A DNA stretch of 64,000 bases from Vagococcus intermedius (GTDB lineage: Bacteria > Bacillota > Bacilli > Lactobacillales > Vagococcaceae), in assembly GCF_029144185.1 (NCBI RefSeq), contig NZ_CP110232.1:558001-622000 (forward strand), read 5' to 3'. How positions within the stretch are numbered: position 1 is the first letter of the stretch; each line of letters starts with the position of its first letter. Below are positions 27,642 to 35,836 of the stretch, in pieces. Under the pieces are notes generated by a model that searched no databases, was not told the DNA's origin, and saw nothing but the letters and a program-made list of their open reading frames with translations. Position numbers and translations under genes: made by a program.

Positions 27642-27794
27642 GTATGGAACTACTTGGGATAGGTGGGGTAAATAAGTTATTCTTTTATTTTGCTAGTTAG
27701 ATATTTTTAAGTATGCTAAAATAAGTAAGGATTTAGTTAATGAAAAGTTAGGTGATTGTGATCGATAGAATCACACGCCAATAGGAGTGAAAAA

Positions 27795-28385
27795 ATGAAA
27801 GTACATAATGCAGATATTGTTATTAGTGCCGTATCACCTAAACAATATCCGGATGTTGAAATACCAGAGATTGCTTTAGCCGGTCGTTCTAATGTGGGTA
27901 AATCTTCCTTTATTAATACCTTGATTAATCGTAAAAACTTAGCTCGTACATCAAGCAAGCCAGGTAAAACCCAAACCTTAAATTTTTATATTATCGAAGA
28001 TAAATTTCATTTTGTGGACGTTCCAGGGTATGGTTATGCCAAAGTTTCTAAGAGTGAACGCGCTAAATGGGGGCAAATGATTGAAACGTATCTAACACAA
28101 CGTGAGCAATTACGTGCTGTGATTTGTTTAGTTGATATTAGACATAAACCGAGTCAAGAAGATATTCAAATGTATCAGTTCTTAAAATACTATGATATTC
28201 CAGCGATTGTGGTGGCTACAAAAGCTGATAAAGTTCCAAAAGGCAAATGGAACAAGCATGAATCGATTGTGAAAAAAGCATTGGATTTTGATAACAATGA
28301 TGCCTTTATTTTATTTTCTTCTGAAACTAAAAAAGGTAAAGAAGAAGCTTGGGTTGTGATTGAAGAATTTTTAGGTCTAGACTAA
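27795..28385 (+). CDS. yihA: ribosome biogenesis GTP-binding protein YihA/YsxC (EngB)
   Basis: A 196-residue essential GTPase that helps assemble the 50S subunit. G1 is [13 protein letters not shown]3 is VDVPGYGYA and G4 is [11 protein letters not shown], with a family-typical [14 protein letters not shown] switch I. Length is normal. AGGAGTG precedes the ATG. It lies downstream of clpX as in Bacillus (clpX-lonA-ysxC), but lon is absent here between them. Confidence 0.95.
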   Translation: MKVHNADIVISAVSPKQYPDVEIPEIALAGRSNVGKSSFINTLINRKNLARTSSKPGKTQTLNFYIIEDKFHFVDVPGYGYAKVSKSERAKWGQMIETYLTQREQLRAVICLVDIRHKPSQEDIQMYQFLKYYDIPAIVVATKADKVPKGKWNKHESIVKKALDFDNNDAFILFSSETKKGKEEAWVVIEEFLGLD

Positions 28386-28419
28386 ATTTAGTATTCTAAA
28401 ACAAGTTAAGGGTGAGTAG

Positions 28420-28707
28420 ATGGAATTTAATGATTATCAAGAGCTAGCTAACCGCTCTTTAAATGGAGATGAGCAAGTTCTAACCAAATGTGCTTTAGGC
28501 TTAGCAAGTGAGACTGGTGAGGTTTTAAACTTGATTCAAAAATATACATTTGAACATTCTGAGGTCAGTCGAAAAGAGTTAGTGAAAGAAATGGGTGATG
28601 TGATGTGGTATTTGTCACAAATTGCTCAATGGGCTAATATCCCCTTTGAAGAAGTTGCTAAATCTAATGTTGAGTTATTAAAAAACCGTTATCCAGAGCG
28701 TTATTAA
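28420..28707 (+). CDS. MazG-like nucleotide pyrophosphohydrolase
   Basis: A 95-residue single-domain all-alpha NTP pyrophosphatase. The metal-binding acidic motifs are ASETGEVLNLIQ and KEMGDVMWYLSQIAQW. It probably cleans up abnormal nucleotides, though the substrate is not known. Its length fits the short MazG-like class rather than the two-domain MazG. It lies 34 bp after yihA and is likely co-transcribed. Confidence 0.85.
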   Translation: MEFNDYQELANRSLNGDEQVLTKCALGLASETGEVLNLIQKYTFEHSEVSRKELVKEMGDVMWYLSQIAQWANIPFEEVAKSNVELLKNRYPERY

Positions 28708-28745
28708 GGGTTATGGTTGAGTGATAGTATAGAGGAGTAGAGAGT

Positions 28746-29429
28746 GTGCAAAATAGAATGATGAGTATGCCAGTTGTCAAACAAGAAGTGGTTGATTTTA
28801 TGCGTGACAAGCAAAAAAAATTACCAGGACAACTAGGTGAATTAGAAAAAGAAGCAAATGAAAATGGTGTTCCGATTATCCCACATGAAACAGTCGTGTT
28901 TATGCAATTTTTATTAGGACAATTACAACCTAAAAATATTTTAGAAATTGGAACAGCGATTGGTTTTTCAGCAAGTTTGATGAGTCAGTTTGTCGGGGAA
29001 GATGGTCATGTGACAACGATTGATCGTTTTGATGTGATGATTGAGAAAGCTAAGAAAAACTTAGTTAAGTTAGGATTAACAGACAAAATCACCTTGTTAG
29101 AAGGACAAGCAGCGGATATTTTGCCAACCTTAACAGAGCAATATGATTTTATTTTTATGGATAGTGCTAAAGCAAAATACATTGAATTTTTGCCGTACTG
29201 TTTAAACGTCTTAAAAAAAGGTGGCGTATTGATGATTGACGATGTCTTACAAGGAGGAACTATCCTTGAACCGATAGAGTCAATCCATCGCAGTCAACGT
29301 GCGATTCACCGCAAGTTAAACGAGCTATTTGACGTAGTAACCAATCATCCGGATCTGACATCAAGTTTGGTACCTTTGGGGGATGGCGTATTATTGATAA
29401 CTAAAGAAGCTGAAACAGTTAAATTATAA
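28746..29429 (+). CDS. trmR: tRNA 5-hydroxyuridine methyltransferase TrmR (O-methyltransferase family)
   Basis: A 227-residue class I SAM-dependent O-methyltransferase (YrrM-like). The SAM motif is ILEIGTAIGFSAS, followed by the acidic TTIDRFDVM. The metal site is in FMDSAKAKY and MIDDVLQGG. Bacillus TrmR makes mo5U in wobble uridines, which is the likely role. The start is a GTG at 28746 with GAGGAG 8 bp upstream. It is the last gene of the run from yihA and is followed by a strong terminator. Confidence 0.8.
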   Translation: MQNRMMSMPVVKQEVVDFMRDKQKKLPGQLGELEKEANENGVPIIPHETVVFMQFLLGQLQPKNILEIGTAIGFSASLMSQFVGEDGHVTTIDRFDVMIEKAKKNLVKLGLTDKITLLEGQAADILPTLTEQYDFIFMDSAKAKYIEFLPYCLNVLKKGGVLMIDDVLQGGTILEPIESIHRSQRAIHRKLNELFDVVTNHPDLTSSLVPLGDGVLLITKEAETVKL

Positions 29430-29471
29430 AAAAAGACCCTTGCTTATGTTAAGATAGCAAGGGTCTTTTTT
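29430..29471 (+). terminator. intrinsic terminator after trmR
   Basis: AAAAAAGACCCTTGCT and AGCAAGGGTCTTTTTT form a perfect 16-bp stem. Confidence 0.93.
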
Positions 29472-29486
29472 GTTTGAACGTAAAAT

Positions 29487-29514
29487 AAAAAAATCATCAC
29501 AAGGATGATTTTTT
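29487..29514 (-). terminator. intrinsic terminator of the tRNA-Arg transcript
   Basis: The stem AAAAATCATC/GATGATTTTT is followed by a T-run on the minus strand, shortly after the tRNA 3' end. Confidence 0.8.
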
Positions 29515-29527
29515 ATTACTGATGATA

Positions 29528-29601
29528 TGTCACAGGAGGGATTCGAACCCCCGACCGTCCGCTTAGAAGGCGGATGCTCTATCCGGCTGAGCTACTATGA
29601 C
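29528..29601 (-). tRNA. tRNA-Arg (anticodon UCU)
   Basis: On the minus strand the cloverleaf is complete: acceptor GTCATAG/CTGTGAC (one G-T pair), D arm GCTC...GAGC, anticodon stem TCCGC/GCGGA with loop CTTCTAA (anticodon TCT), and T arm GGGGG-TTCGAAT-CCCTC. The discriminator is A and no CCA is encoded. It stands alone with its own consensus promoter and terminator. Confidence 0.96.
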
Positions 29602-29620
29602 TTTTTTACCGAACAAGCTT

Positions 29621-29649
29621 ATTATAGGCAATAATAGTTGTAAAGTCAA
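29621..29649 (-). promoter_or_regulatory. consensus promoter of tRNA-Arg
   Basis: On the minus strand TTGACT and TATAAT are separated by exactly 17 bp, with the -10 about 20 bp from the tRNA 5' end. Confidence 0.9.
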
Positions 29650-29807
29650 CATGTTTTTTTAGAAATATATGTAAAAAAAGAGAAACTTAGCAATATTTTT
29701 GTAAAAAAGTATAAAAAACGTTGATATAATAAGGATTTGCTCCTATTATATTCTTTATATACGATTTAAGAAAGTTTTGGTAACTGTTATTGACTAGACA
29801 AACAAAA

Positions 29808-29829
29808 AAAATCAATATATACTGATTTT
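29808..29829. promoter_or_regulatory. inverted repeat upstream of the first TetR gene
   Basis: AAAATCA and TGATTTT flank an 8-bp AT centre, about 65 bp before the TetR start and near a possible promoter (TTGACT at 29790). It may be the autoregulatory operator. Confidence 0.35.
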
Positions 29830-29894
29830 GTTAGGGGATTTGTGATAAAAATTTGGGCTTAATTGACACATAACAAAGGGAAGAGGAAAATAAT

Positions 29895-30527
29895 ATGGGG
29901 AAAATTGACCCTCGAGTAATTAAAACAAGACGAAAATTAAAAAATGCTTTTTTGTCTTTAATTGCAACTAGAAAACTTAGCGAAATAAATGTAAAAGACT
30001 TAACGCAAACGGCTGAAGTAACACGTGGCACGTTCTACTTACATTATAAAGACAAAGATACTTTCATTCAGGTAATGATGGAAGGCTTAATTGATGAGTT
30101 TTTTGAAAGTGCAATTTTTGAAATGAAACAAGAAGATAAAGTATATCCAGTATTATCGTTAATTCATGTCTTCGATTATGTAAATGATCGTCCTGATTTC
30201 TTTACAGTTCTATTGAAAGAAAGTGATGCGATTGAGTATCAAAATATGTTTAGCAATAAATTGTATCATTATATTGAAAATTATCAGGTGACATCAGGTA
30301 TTGTATCTAATTCTAAAGTACCAAAAGAATTATTAATGAACTTTTTGATTTATGGTGTGTTAGGTTATATTGATCAGTGGTTAAAAGATGGTAAAATTTA
30401 TGCAAATCGTTATATGGCAGAAAACTTAGAAAAATTATTAACATCTGAATTAACAAGTGAAGCCGGCTTACATGGTTTCTTTGTAACAGATGAAAATGAT
30501 GTTATTAACAAGTTATCAAATGGTTAA
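29895..30527 (+). CDS. TetR/AcrR family transcriptional regulator
   Basis: A 210-residue regulator. The N-terminal helix-turn-helix is KLSEINVKDLTQTAEVTRGTFYLHYKDKDTF (residues 27-57, read in segments). The C-terminal ligand domain (FDYVNDRPDFFTVLLKES...LLMNFLIYGVLGYIDQWLKDG) resembles the TetR_C_33 type often seen in Lactobacillales regulators of membrane or efflux genes. No obvious target gene is adjacent: a tRNA lies upstream and the L21 operon downstream. It probably represses itself or a distant gene. Confidence 0.85.
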   Translation: MGKIDPRVIKTRRKLKNAFLSLIATRKLSEINVKDLTQTAEVTRGTFYLHYKDKDTFIQVMMEGLIDEFFESAIFEMKQEDKVYPVLSLIHVFDYVNDRPDFFTVLLKESDAIEYQNMFSNKLYHYIENYQVTSGIVSNSKVPKELLMNFLIYGVLGYIDQWLKDGKIYANRYMAENLEKLLTSELTSEAGLHGFFVTDENDVINKLSNG

Positions 30528-30555
30528 GCTAGGTTATGTTAGTAGATAACAAATA

Positions 30556-30596
30556 AAAAATCGCAAGTTTTAAGACTTCGGTTTTTTTTATTTTGT
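30556..30596 (+). terminator. weak terminator after the TetR gene
   Basis: CGcAAGT and ACTTCG pair with one bulged base, and a long T-run follows. Confidence 0.6.
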
Positions 30597-30603
30597 TAAG
30601 GAA

Positions 30604-30632
30604 TTGACAATATTGTTTTTTTTTGATAGAAT
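30604..30632 (+). promoter_or_regulatory. promoter of the rplU operon
   Basis: TTGACA and TAGAAT are separated by 17 bp and lie directly upstream of the L21 leader. Confidence 0.85.
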
Positions 30633-30639
30633 ATGAATG

Positions 30640-30735
30640 TTGTAATTGTGGGCACCACAACTACAACCGCACGGATTAAGTAATTAAGAACATGATGTCG
30701 CTTATGACGGCGAGTCTAAGTTAAAAAATAAGGAG
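30640..30735 (+). promoter_or_regulatory. ribosomal protein L21 leader
   Basis: A structured 5' UTR between the promoter and rplU. It starts with the hairpin TTGTGG-GCA-CCACAA (30646-30660), followed by a second GC-containing fold around GATGTCGC...GACGGCGAG. Its position and shape match the L21 leader of Firmicutes, through which L21 is thought to repress its own operon. I cannot run a covariance model. Confidence 0.75.
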
Positions 30736-30747
30736 GTGCTTAACAGC

Positions 30748-31056
30748 ATGTATGCAATCGTTAAAACAGGTGGTAAGCAAGTAAAAGTAGAAGTAGGTCA
30801 AGCAATTTACGTTGAAAAATTAGACGTAGCAGCTGGCGAAAAAGTTGTATTTGACGAAGTTATCTTAGTAGGTGGCGAATCAACAAAAGTTGGTACTCCA
30901 ACTGTCAAAGGTGCAACTGTTGAAGGAACTGTTGAAAAACATGGAAAACAAAAGAAAGTTGTTACTTTCAAATACAAACCTAAAAAACATACTCACCGTA
31001 AACAAGGTCACCGTCAACCATATACAAAAGTTGTCATTGACACAATCAACGCGTAA
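30748..31056 (+). CDS. rplU: 50S ribosomal protein L21
   Basis: A 102-residue protein of the large subunit. It starts [18 protein letters not shown] and ends with the typical basic [30 protein letters not shown] precedes the ATG at 30748. It is the first gene of the L21-Prp-L27 operon and is preceded by a leader RNA for feedback control. Confidence 0.98.
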   Translation: MYAIVKTGGKQVKVEVGQAIYVEKLDVAAGEKVVFDEVILVGGESTKVGTPTVKGATVEGTVEKHGKQKKVVTFKYKPKKHTHRKQGHRQPYTKVVIDTINA

Positions 31057-31083
31057 GCTTATCAGATGAAAGAAGGCAATTAG

Positions 31084-31428
31084 ATGATTAAAGGTACAAT
31101 TAGGCGTGAAGAAGATGGTCGTATTGTTTCGTTTGAAATGAGAGGTCATGCTAACGCGGGTCCCTATGGTAGTGATATTGTCTGTGCAGGAGTTTCAGCT
31201 TTAACTTTCAGTACCGTCAATGGTATTGAAGCATTAGCAGGCATCATTCCAATTGTGGAAATTGATGTAGCAGATGAGGGCTACTTATACTTTGAAACAG
31301 AAGAAGATATAACTCAAGAACAATCAAATATTGCTCAGATTTTACTGGAAAACTTAGTGTTAGGTTTACAGGGTATCCAAGAAGAACATTCAGATTATTT
31401 AAATCTTGAAACAGTAACGAAAAAATAA
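31084..31428 (+). CDS. prp: ribosomal-processing cysteine protease Prp
   Basis: A 114-residue cysteine protease (YsxB) that removes the N-terminal extension of ribosomal protein L27. The catalytic pair is His22 in MRGHANAG and Cys34 in [11 protein letters not shown]. It always lies between rplU and rpmA in Firmicutes that have the L27 extension, as here. Gaps of 27 and 14 bp suggest one transcript. Confidence 0.95.
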   Translation: MIKGTIRREEDGRIVSFEMRGHANAGPYGSDIVCAGVSALTFSTVNGIEALAGIIPIVEIDVADEGYLYFETEEDITQEQSNIAQILLENLVLGLQGIQEEHSDYLNLETVTKK

Positions 31429-31442
31429 GGAGGTGCGAACCT

Positions 31443-31727
31443 ATGTTAAAAATGAATTTACAATTCTTCGCGACTAAAAAAGGTGGAGGTTCTACTGCCA
31501 ATGGACGCGATTCACAATCTAAACGTTTAGGTGCTAAACGTGCTGATGGCCAAACTGTAACAGGTGGATCAATTTTATACCGTCAACGCGGAACTAGAAT
31601 TTACCCAGGTGTTAACGTTGGTAAAGGTGGAGACGATACATTATACGCTAAAGTTGATGGCGTAGTACGTTTCGAACGTAAAGGACGCGACAAAAAACAA
31701 GTGTCTGTTTACCCAGTAGCTCAATAA
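31443..31727 (+). CDS. rpmA: 50S ribosomal protein L27 with Prp-cleaved extension
   Basis: A 94-residue protein of the peptidyl-transferase centre. The N-terminus [16 protein letters not shown] carries the cleavage motif LNLQFFA (here with MNLQFFA), which Prp must remove before ribosome assembly. The rest ([37 protein letters not shown]) is standard. AAGGAGGTG precedes the ATG. A terminator follows. Confidence 0.98.
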   Translation: MLKMNLQFFATKKGGGSTANGRDSQSKRLGAKRADGQTVTGGSILYRQRGTRIYPGVNVGKGGDDTLYAKVDGVVRFERKGRDKKQVSVYPVAQ

Positions 31728-31735
31728 GAGTCATT

Positions 31736-31768
31736 AAACCATTGCTTTTAAAGCAATGGTTTTTTTTA
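31736..31768 (+). terminator. intrinsic terminator after rpmA
   Basis: AAACCATTGCTTT and AAAGCAATGGTTT pair perfectly, followed by T residues. Confidence 0.92.
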
Positions 31769-31871
31769 TAAATTGAATCTAGTTAAATTAAGTAGAAAAC
31801 TTATCCTAAAAATTAAAAATATGCAAAGATTGTAAAAAAATAATTTTAAAATAGTTAGTATAGGAAGCTTC

Positions 31872-31900
31872 TTGTTATGATAACAACGATATGTTACACT
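31872..31900 (+). promoter_or_regulatory. promoter of the second TetR gene
   Basis: TTGTTA and TACACT are separated by 17 bp. The transcript would start near 31907. Confidence 0.75.
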
Positions 31901-31919
31901 ATAAACAAAAAGTGACGGT

Positions 31920-31947
31920 AGTGTCATTTTCGGGGAGGAGGGACACT
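31920..31947 (+). promoter_or_regulatory. hairpin enclosing the RBS of the second TetR gene
   Basis: AGTGTC and GACACT (perfect 6-bp arms) enclose the GGGGAGGAGG ribosome binding site. A related half, AGTGAC, lies at 31911. It may be an RNA hairpin that lowers translation, a DNA operator, or both. Confidence 0.4.
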
Positions 31948-32472
31948 TTGTTGACTAAATCAGAGTTGAAGAAGAAATTAATTGTTGAGGCTGCTAAGAG
32001 AGTATTTGTGAAAAAAGGTTATGTGAGTACCACAATGCAAGATATTGTTGATGAAGCTCGCATTAGTCGTGGGGGATTGTATCGGTATTTTACTTCAGTA
32101 AAAGAATTATTCGAAGCGGTTATGAGAAATGAAATCGCCATTCAGGAAGAAAATATTTATGCCGATTTAGATGTTTTTCTAGAGACCCAAAAACAAGAGT
32201 TACTAACCATTGAACATACATTAAGAGTAGCGGGTTATGAGTTTATGATGAAAGAACGTAATTCGCCAGATGAAGAGTTAGGCAAAGCTTTATTTAAAAT
32301 TTCTCTGAAACAAATAGAGCATTGCTTAGCAGAGTCGAATAAACAGCAAGCTTTGGGAATTATGTTGGAATTAGAAGGCTTGACAGTGATGGCGTTGACA
32401 GGGATTTTGGAAGAAACATTTTTGACTGAACGATTAGAAATTATTTTAGAAAGAGGCTGGGGAAATGAGTAA
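31948..32472 (+). CDS. TetR/AcrR family transcriptional regulator
   Basis: A 174-residue regulator. The N-terminal helix-turn-helix is TTMQDIVDEARISRGGLYRYFTSVKELF. The ligand-binding C-terminal domain is divergent. I set the start at the TTG at 31948, 5 bp after GGAGGAGGG; the next codon, also TTG, is an equal alternative. Longer frames run into the -10 element and cannot be used. It overlaps the following GNAT gene by 8 bp and is likely translationally coupled to it. Confidence 0.82.
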   Translation: MLTKSELKKKLIVEAAKRVFVKKGYVSTTMQDIVDEARISRGGLYRYFTSVKELFEAVMRNEIAIQEENIYADLDVFLETQKQELLTIEHTLRVAGYEFMMKERNSPDEELGKALFKISLKQIEHCLAESNKQQALGIMLELEGLTVMALTGILEETFLTERLEIILERGWGNE

Positions 32473-32896
32473 AGTGAGAGAAATGAAGCAAGATGAATTA
32501 AATCAAGTCATGACTATTTGGTTATCAGGAAATAAGAGCGGTCATCCTTTTATTTCAGAGGGATACTGGGAGTCTCATTACGACGAGGTTAAAGAAATGT
32601 TACCTAGTTCTACGGTTTATGTTTGGGAAAGTAATAGGGAAATTAAAGGGTTTGCTGGTTGTTTAGAAAATGGCTATTTAGCTGGTATTTTTGTGAATCC
32701 CAAAGATCAAGGTAAAGGGATAGGACACGATTTATTGACTCATATTCAAGCCAAGTATGAGGTGGTCAGTTTACATGTCTACAAAAAAAACGAGCATGCT
32801 ATAGCTTTTTATAAGCAACATGGCTTTCTATTACAACAGGAAAAATTGGATGAGGTAACTCAAGAAATAGAACTGGAATTTTGTTATACTAGGTAA
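32465..32896 (+). CDS. GNAT family N-acetyltransferase
   Basis: A 143-residue acetyltransferase with the acetyl-CoA loop in GIFVNPKDQGKGIGHDLL and the closing strand-helix VSLHVYKKNEHAIAFYKQHGF. It most resembles the YhdJ/putative small-molecule class; the substrate is unknown. It overlaps the TetR gene, so the TetR may control it in response to the acetyltransferase substrate. Confidence 0.85.
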   Translation: MSKVREMKQDELNQVMTIWLSGNKSGHPFISEGYWESHYDEVKEMLPSSTVYVWESNREIKGFAGCLENGYLAGIFVNPKDQGKGIGHDLLTHIQAKYEVVSLHVYKKNEHAIAFYKQHGFLLQQEKLDEVTQEIELEFCYTR

Positions 32897-32978
32897 GTAT
32901 TTTAGGTACAAAAGAGTCAGGGTGACTGTCACTAACGTGTATGTTGGGTACTAATAAAAGTAAAAAGAGGAGTGTTTT

Positions 32979-33392
32979 ATGTTAGTTAATGGCAATAAAT
33001 GGTTACACCGTTTTGTTGATTCTCTCCTAATTATCTTAGGGTTGATGTTGATGGGTGTGATGATGAAACAAATAATTGAGATAGGTCAGGAAGTCTTTTG
33101 GATTAAAGGTGAATTTGATGTAGTGATTGATAAAGTCTTATCATTTTTCTTATGTTTTGAGTTTTTTACAATGATTTTACGTTATATCCAGGAAGACCAT
33201 CATATTCCTTTGCGTTACTTGATTTATATCTGTATTACTGCGATTTTACGGCAAGAAATAGGGCATCATACAACCGCTCTTAATACGCTGCTGGTTTCTT
33301 TATCAATATTATTATTAGTGATAACACTCGCCTTGATACAGTGGATGACTCATAAGTTTCAAACATCATCGGAAGATCATTATAGTGGTTAG
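32979..33392 (+). CDS. psiE: phosphate-starvation-inducible PsiE family membrane protein
   Basis: A 137-residue integral membrane protein with four predicted helices. The PsiE signature is seen in VLSFFLCFEFFTMILRYIQ and HIPLRYLIYICITAILRQ. The role is unknown. In Escherichia coli it is induced on phosphate starvation; no Pho box was recognised here. AAGAGGAGTG precedes the ATG. It is monocistronic, with a hairpin after it. Confidence 0.85.
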   Translation: MLVNGNKWLHRFVDSLLIILGLMLMGVMMKQIIEIGQEVFWIKGEFDVVIDKVLSFFLCFEFFTMILRYIQEDHHIPLRYLIYICITAILRQEIGHHTTALNTLLVSLSILLLVITLALIQWMTHKFQTSSEDHYSG

Positions 33393-33420
33393 AAAACCTT
33401 CCTTCTTGGACGGTTTTTTA
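33393..33420 (+). terminator. intrinsic terminator after psiE
   Basis: AAAACCttCC and GGacGGTTTT pair around a short loop, followed by T residues. Confidence 0.75.
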
Positions 33421-33434
33421 TTTTGTGAAGGGAG

Positions 33435-33463
33435 TTGTCAGGCGTAATATTTAATAATACAAT
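33435..33463 (+). promoter_or_regulatory. promoter of the mtnK-mtnA-aldolase operon
   Basis: TTGTCA and TACAAT are separated by 17 bp. No SAM riboswitch is present in the short leader. Confidence 0.75.
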
Positions 33464-33519
33464 GAGGAAGAAGTAGCGTGTTTAATTGGTATAGATAATG
33501 TATAAAAGAGGTGGAAATA

Positions 33520-34731
33520 GTGTCAAAGTATAAAGCGCATTTTTTATTAGATACACAGACGGTCGTTGATTATGTGAAAGTTAACCTGCCTTTTTTTGAT
33601 GAAGAAGCTGATTTAATTAGTCATGAAATCGGAGATGGCAACATTAATTATGTTTTTAAGATACTTGATTTGAAGCAGGGGCGCTCTCTTGTGCTCAAAC
33701 AAGCAGATACCTTATTAAGGTCTTCCGGTCGTCCTTTGGCTATTCAGCGTAGTCAGATTGAAGCTGATATCTTAAAGATTCAGTCAAGCTTAGTACCGGA
33801 ACAGGTCCCGAGAGTGTACCATTACGATCCTACGATGGCTGTCTTAGCGATGGAAGATATTTCTGCTTATCGAAACTTACGTCAAGAATTAGACTTGGAG
33901 CAGATTTATCCTGATTTAGCTGATCAGATTAGCCATTTTCTTGTTGAAACCTTACTGTCAACAACTGATTTGGTAATGTCGCGGAAAGAAAAAAAACAAC
34001 AGGTTCAGCGTTTTATTAACATAGAATTGTGTGATATTAGTGAAGATTTGGTTTTTACTGAACCGTATACGGATTATCGAAAACGCAATGTTATTACAGC
34101 AGGAATGGAAGAATTTGTCACGAAACACTTATATGAAAATTCAACGTTACAGTTAGAAATTGCTAACTTACGTAATAATTATTTGAATAATGCGCAAGCG
34201 CTCTTACATGGTGATTTGCATGCCGGCTCGATTTTTATTAATAATCAGGGAATAAAAGTGATTGATCCGGAGTTTGCTTTTTATGGTCCGATTGGTTATG
34301 ACATTGGTAATGTTTTAGCGCATCTTATTTTTCCGTTGTGTCAAACTGATATGATAAACAAAAAAGAAACAGTCGGGTTCAGTGAGTGGTTGATAGAAAC
34401 CCTAGGTGACGTTTTTGATTTAACCTTTGAAAAATTTGACAAGAGGTATGAGGAGCTAGTCCAATTGTCTTTATATCGTTTGCCAAATTTTAAAGACCAG
34501 TATCTAAATGACGTAAAGGCAGATGCGATTGGTTATATGGGGACGGAAATAATTAGACGGGTAGTAGGAGATTCAAAGGTGCCAGAGTTAGCTGATTTGC
34601 CAGTGACGTCTTTAAAAATAAATTTAGAGAAAACCTTATTGACGATGGCTAGTCAACTTATTTTAGAAAGAAAAAATATCAAAACAGGCCAAGAGTTGAT
34701 AGGTTACTATGTATCAGCAAATAATAATTAA
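33520..34731 (+). CDS. mtnK: S-methyl-5-thioribose kinase MtnK
   Basis: A 403-residue APH-fold kinase that phosphorylates 5-methylthioribose at C1. The nucleotide loop includes GDGNINYVFK, the catalytic loop is HGDLHAGSIFIN with the catalytic Asp, and the metal site is VIDPEFAFYGP. The start is the GTG at 33520 after AGAGGTGG; an upstream GTG is part of the RBS. It is the first gene of a three-gene operon. The same enzyme can act on 5-deoxyribose. Confidence 0.9.
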   Translation: MSKYKAHFLLDTQTVVDYVKVNLPFFDEEADLISHEIGDGNINYVFKILDLKQGRSLVLKQADTLLRSSGRPLAIQRSQIEADILKIQSSLVPEQVPRVYHYDPTMAVLAMEDISAYRNLRQELDLEQIYPDLADQISHFLVETLLSTTDLVMSRKEKKQQVQRFINIELCDISEDLVFTEPYTDYRKRNVITAGMEEFVTKHLYENSTLQLEIANLRNNYLNNAQALLHGDLHAGSIFINNQGIKVIDPEFAFYGPIGYDIGNVLAHLIFPLCQTDMINKKETVGFSEWLIETLGDVFDLTFEKFDKRYEELVQLSLYRLPNFKDQYLNDVKADAIGYMGTEIIRRVVGDSKVPELADLPVTSLKINLEKTLLTMASQLILERKNIKTGQELIGYYVSANNN

Positions 34732-34745
34732 TAGGAGTGGAGAGT

Positions 34746-35801
34746 ATGGCGAAAAGGCAAGACTATGATTTACCGTTTTTGTTGCAGTATGAAAACGTGG
34801 CTTGGTATGAAAAAGGTCAAGTTAGAATATTGGATCGAAGAATATATCCGACAGAAATCACTTTTGTCACATGTCAAAGCTATCAAGAAGTCGCCCAAGC
34901 AATTACAGATATGGTGACACAAAGTGCAGGACCTTATACAGCAGCAGGGATGGGGATGGCTCTGGCAGGGTATGAGTGTCAAGGGTTACCGCAAGATGAA
35001 CAAGTGGTGTTTTTAACGAAAGCAGCTTATGAGATTGCCCATGCTAGACCAACAACCGCAAATCGCATGGGAGCGATTACTGAAAATTGTTTGCAAGTAG
35101 CTAAGGCAGCTATTGCCAAAGGGGAAGATACGATAGAGGCGATGTTCCAAGAAACGTTGGCTTCTCTTGAGAGACGCTATGCAACTATGGCAACGGTTGG
35201 GGATAACTTATTAAAACATATTCCAAATGGGAGTCGTGTCTTAACGCAATGTTTTGGTGAAACAATTGTTGGGATGCTTTTACGAGGTGCTCAGGAACAA
35301 GGGAAAGAGTTGGAGTTATACTGTGCTGAGACAAGACCTTATTTACAAGGGGCTCGTTTAACTGCAAGTTGTTGCCAAGAGATGGGATTTAAAACGACCT
35401 TGTTAACTGATAACATGGTTGGTTATGCAATGGAACATCATCACATTGACATTTATACCTCAGCTGCTGATACGATTGCGTGTGATGGGTATATAGCTAA
35501 TAAAATTGGGACCAAGCAAATGGCATTGTTAGCAATGCATTATGGTATTCCTTATTTTGTCACAGGTATTCCAGACCAAGATAAGGCCAAGGGTAGTGAA
35601 ATTGTGATAGAAGAACGGGATCCTCAGCAAGTGTTAGAGTTTAGGGGGATCCAAATAGCATTAGAAGGCGTCGAAGCGATTTACCCATCTTTTGATATAA
35701 CCCCACCTCACTTAATAAGTGGGATAGTTACGGATAAGGGGACTTATTCGGCGTATGATGTAGCAAGTTATTTCTTGAGTAATACCCAGCAATTTTATTA
35801 A
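34746..35801 (+). CDS. mtnA: S-methyl-5-thioribose-1-phosphate isomerase (MtnA-like)
   Basis: A 351-residue eIF2B-alpha-family isomerase converting methylthioribose-1-P to methylthioribulose-1-P. ARPTTANRMGA and CAETRPYLQGARLTA match the family. The Cys expected to be catalytic is present in VLTQCFGETIVG, and the Asp in TSAADTIACDGYIANKIGT. These segments are more divergent than in Bacillus MtnA, which suggests a subgroup that may prefer 5-deoxyribose-1-P. It lies 14 bp after mtnK, with GGAGTGGAG before the ATG. Confidence 0.85.
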   Translation: MAKRQDYDLPFLLQYENVAWYEKGQVRILDRRIYPTEITFVTCQSYQEVAQAITDMVTQSAGPYTAAGMGMALAGYECQGLPQDEQVVFLTKAAYEIAHARPTTANRMGAITENCLQVAKAAIAKGEDTIEAMFQETLASLERRYATMATVGDNLLKHIPNGSRVLTQCFGETIVGMLLRGAQEQGKELELYCAETRPYLQGARLTASCCQEMGFKTTLLTDNMVGYAMEHHHIDIYTSAADTIACDGYIANKIGTKQMALLAMHYGIPYFVTGIPDQDKAKGSEIVIEERDPQQVLEFRGIQIALEGVEAIYPSFDITPPHLISGIVTDKGTYSAYDVASYFLSNTQQFY

Positions 35802-35836
35802 GTCAGAAAATCAGCTAAGAGGAGTGCTAATAAAGG

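Noticed and set aside
27603-27794. Remnant of lonA between clpX and yihA
   Set aside because: Only a terminator and promoter-like sequence are present; no Lon-like codons are seen on either strand.
33393-33519. Possible SAM riboswitch before mtnK
   Set aside because: The leader after the promoter is under 60 nt and lacks S-box stems; the hairpin present is the psiE terminator.
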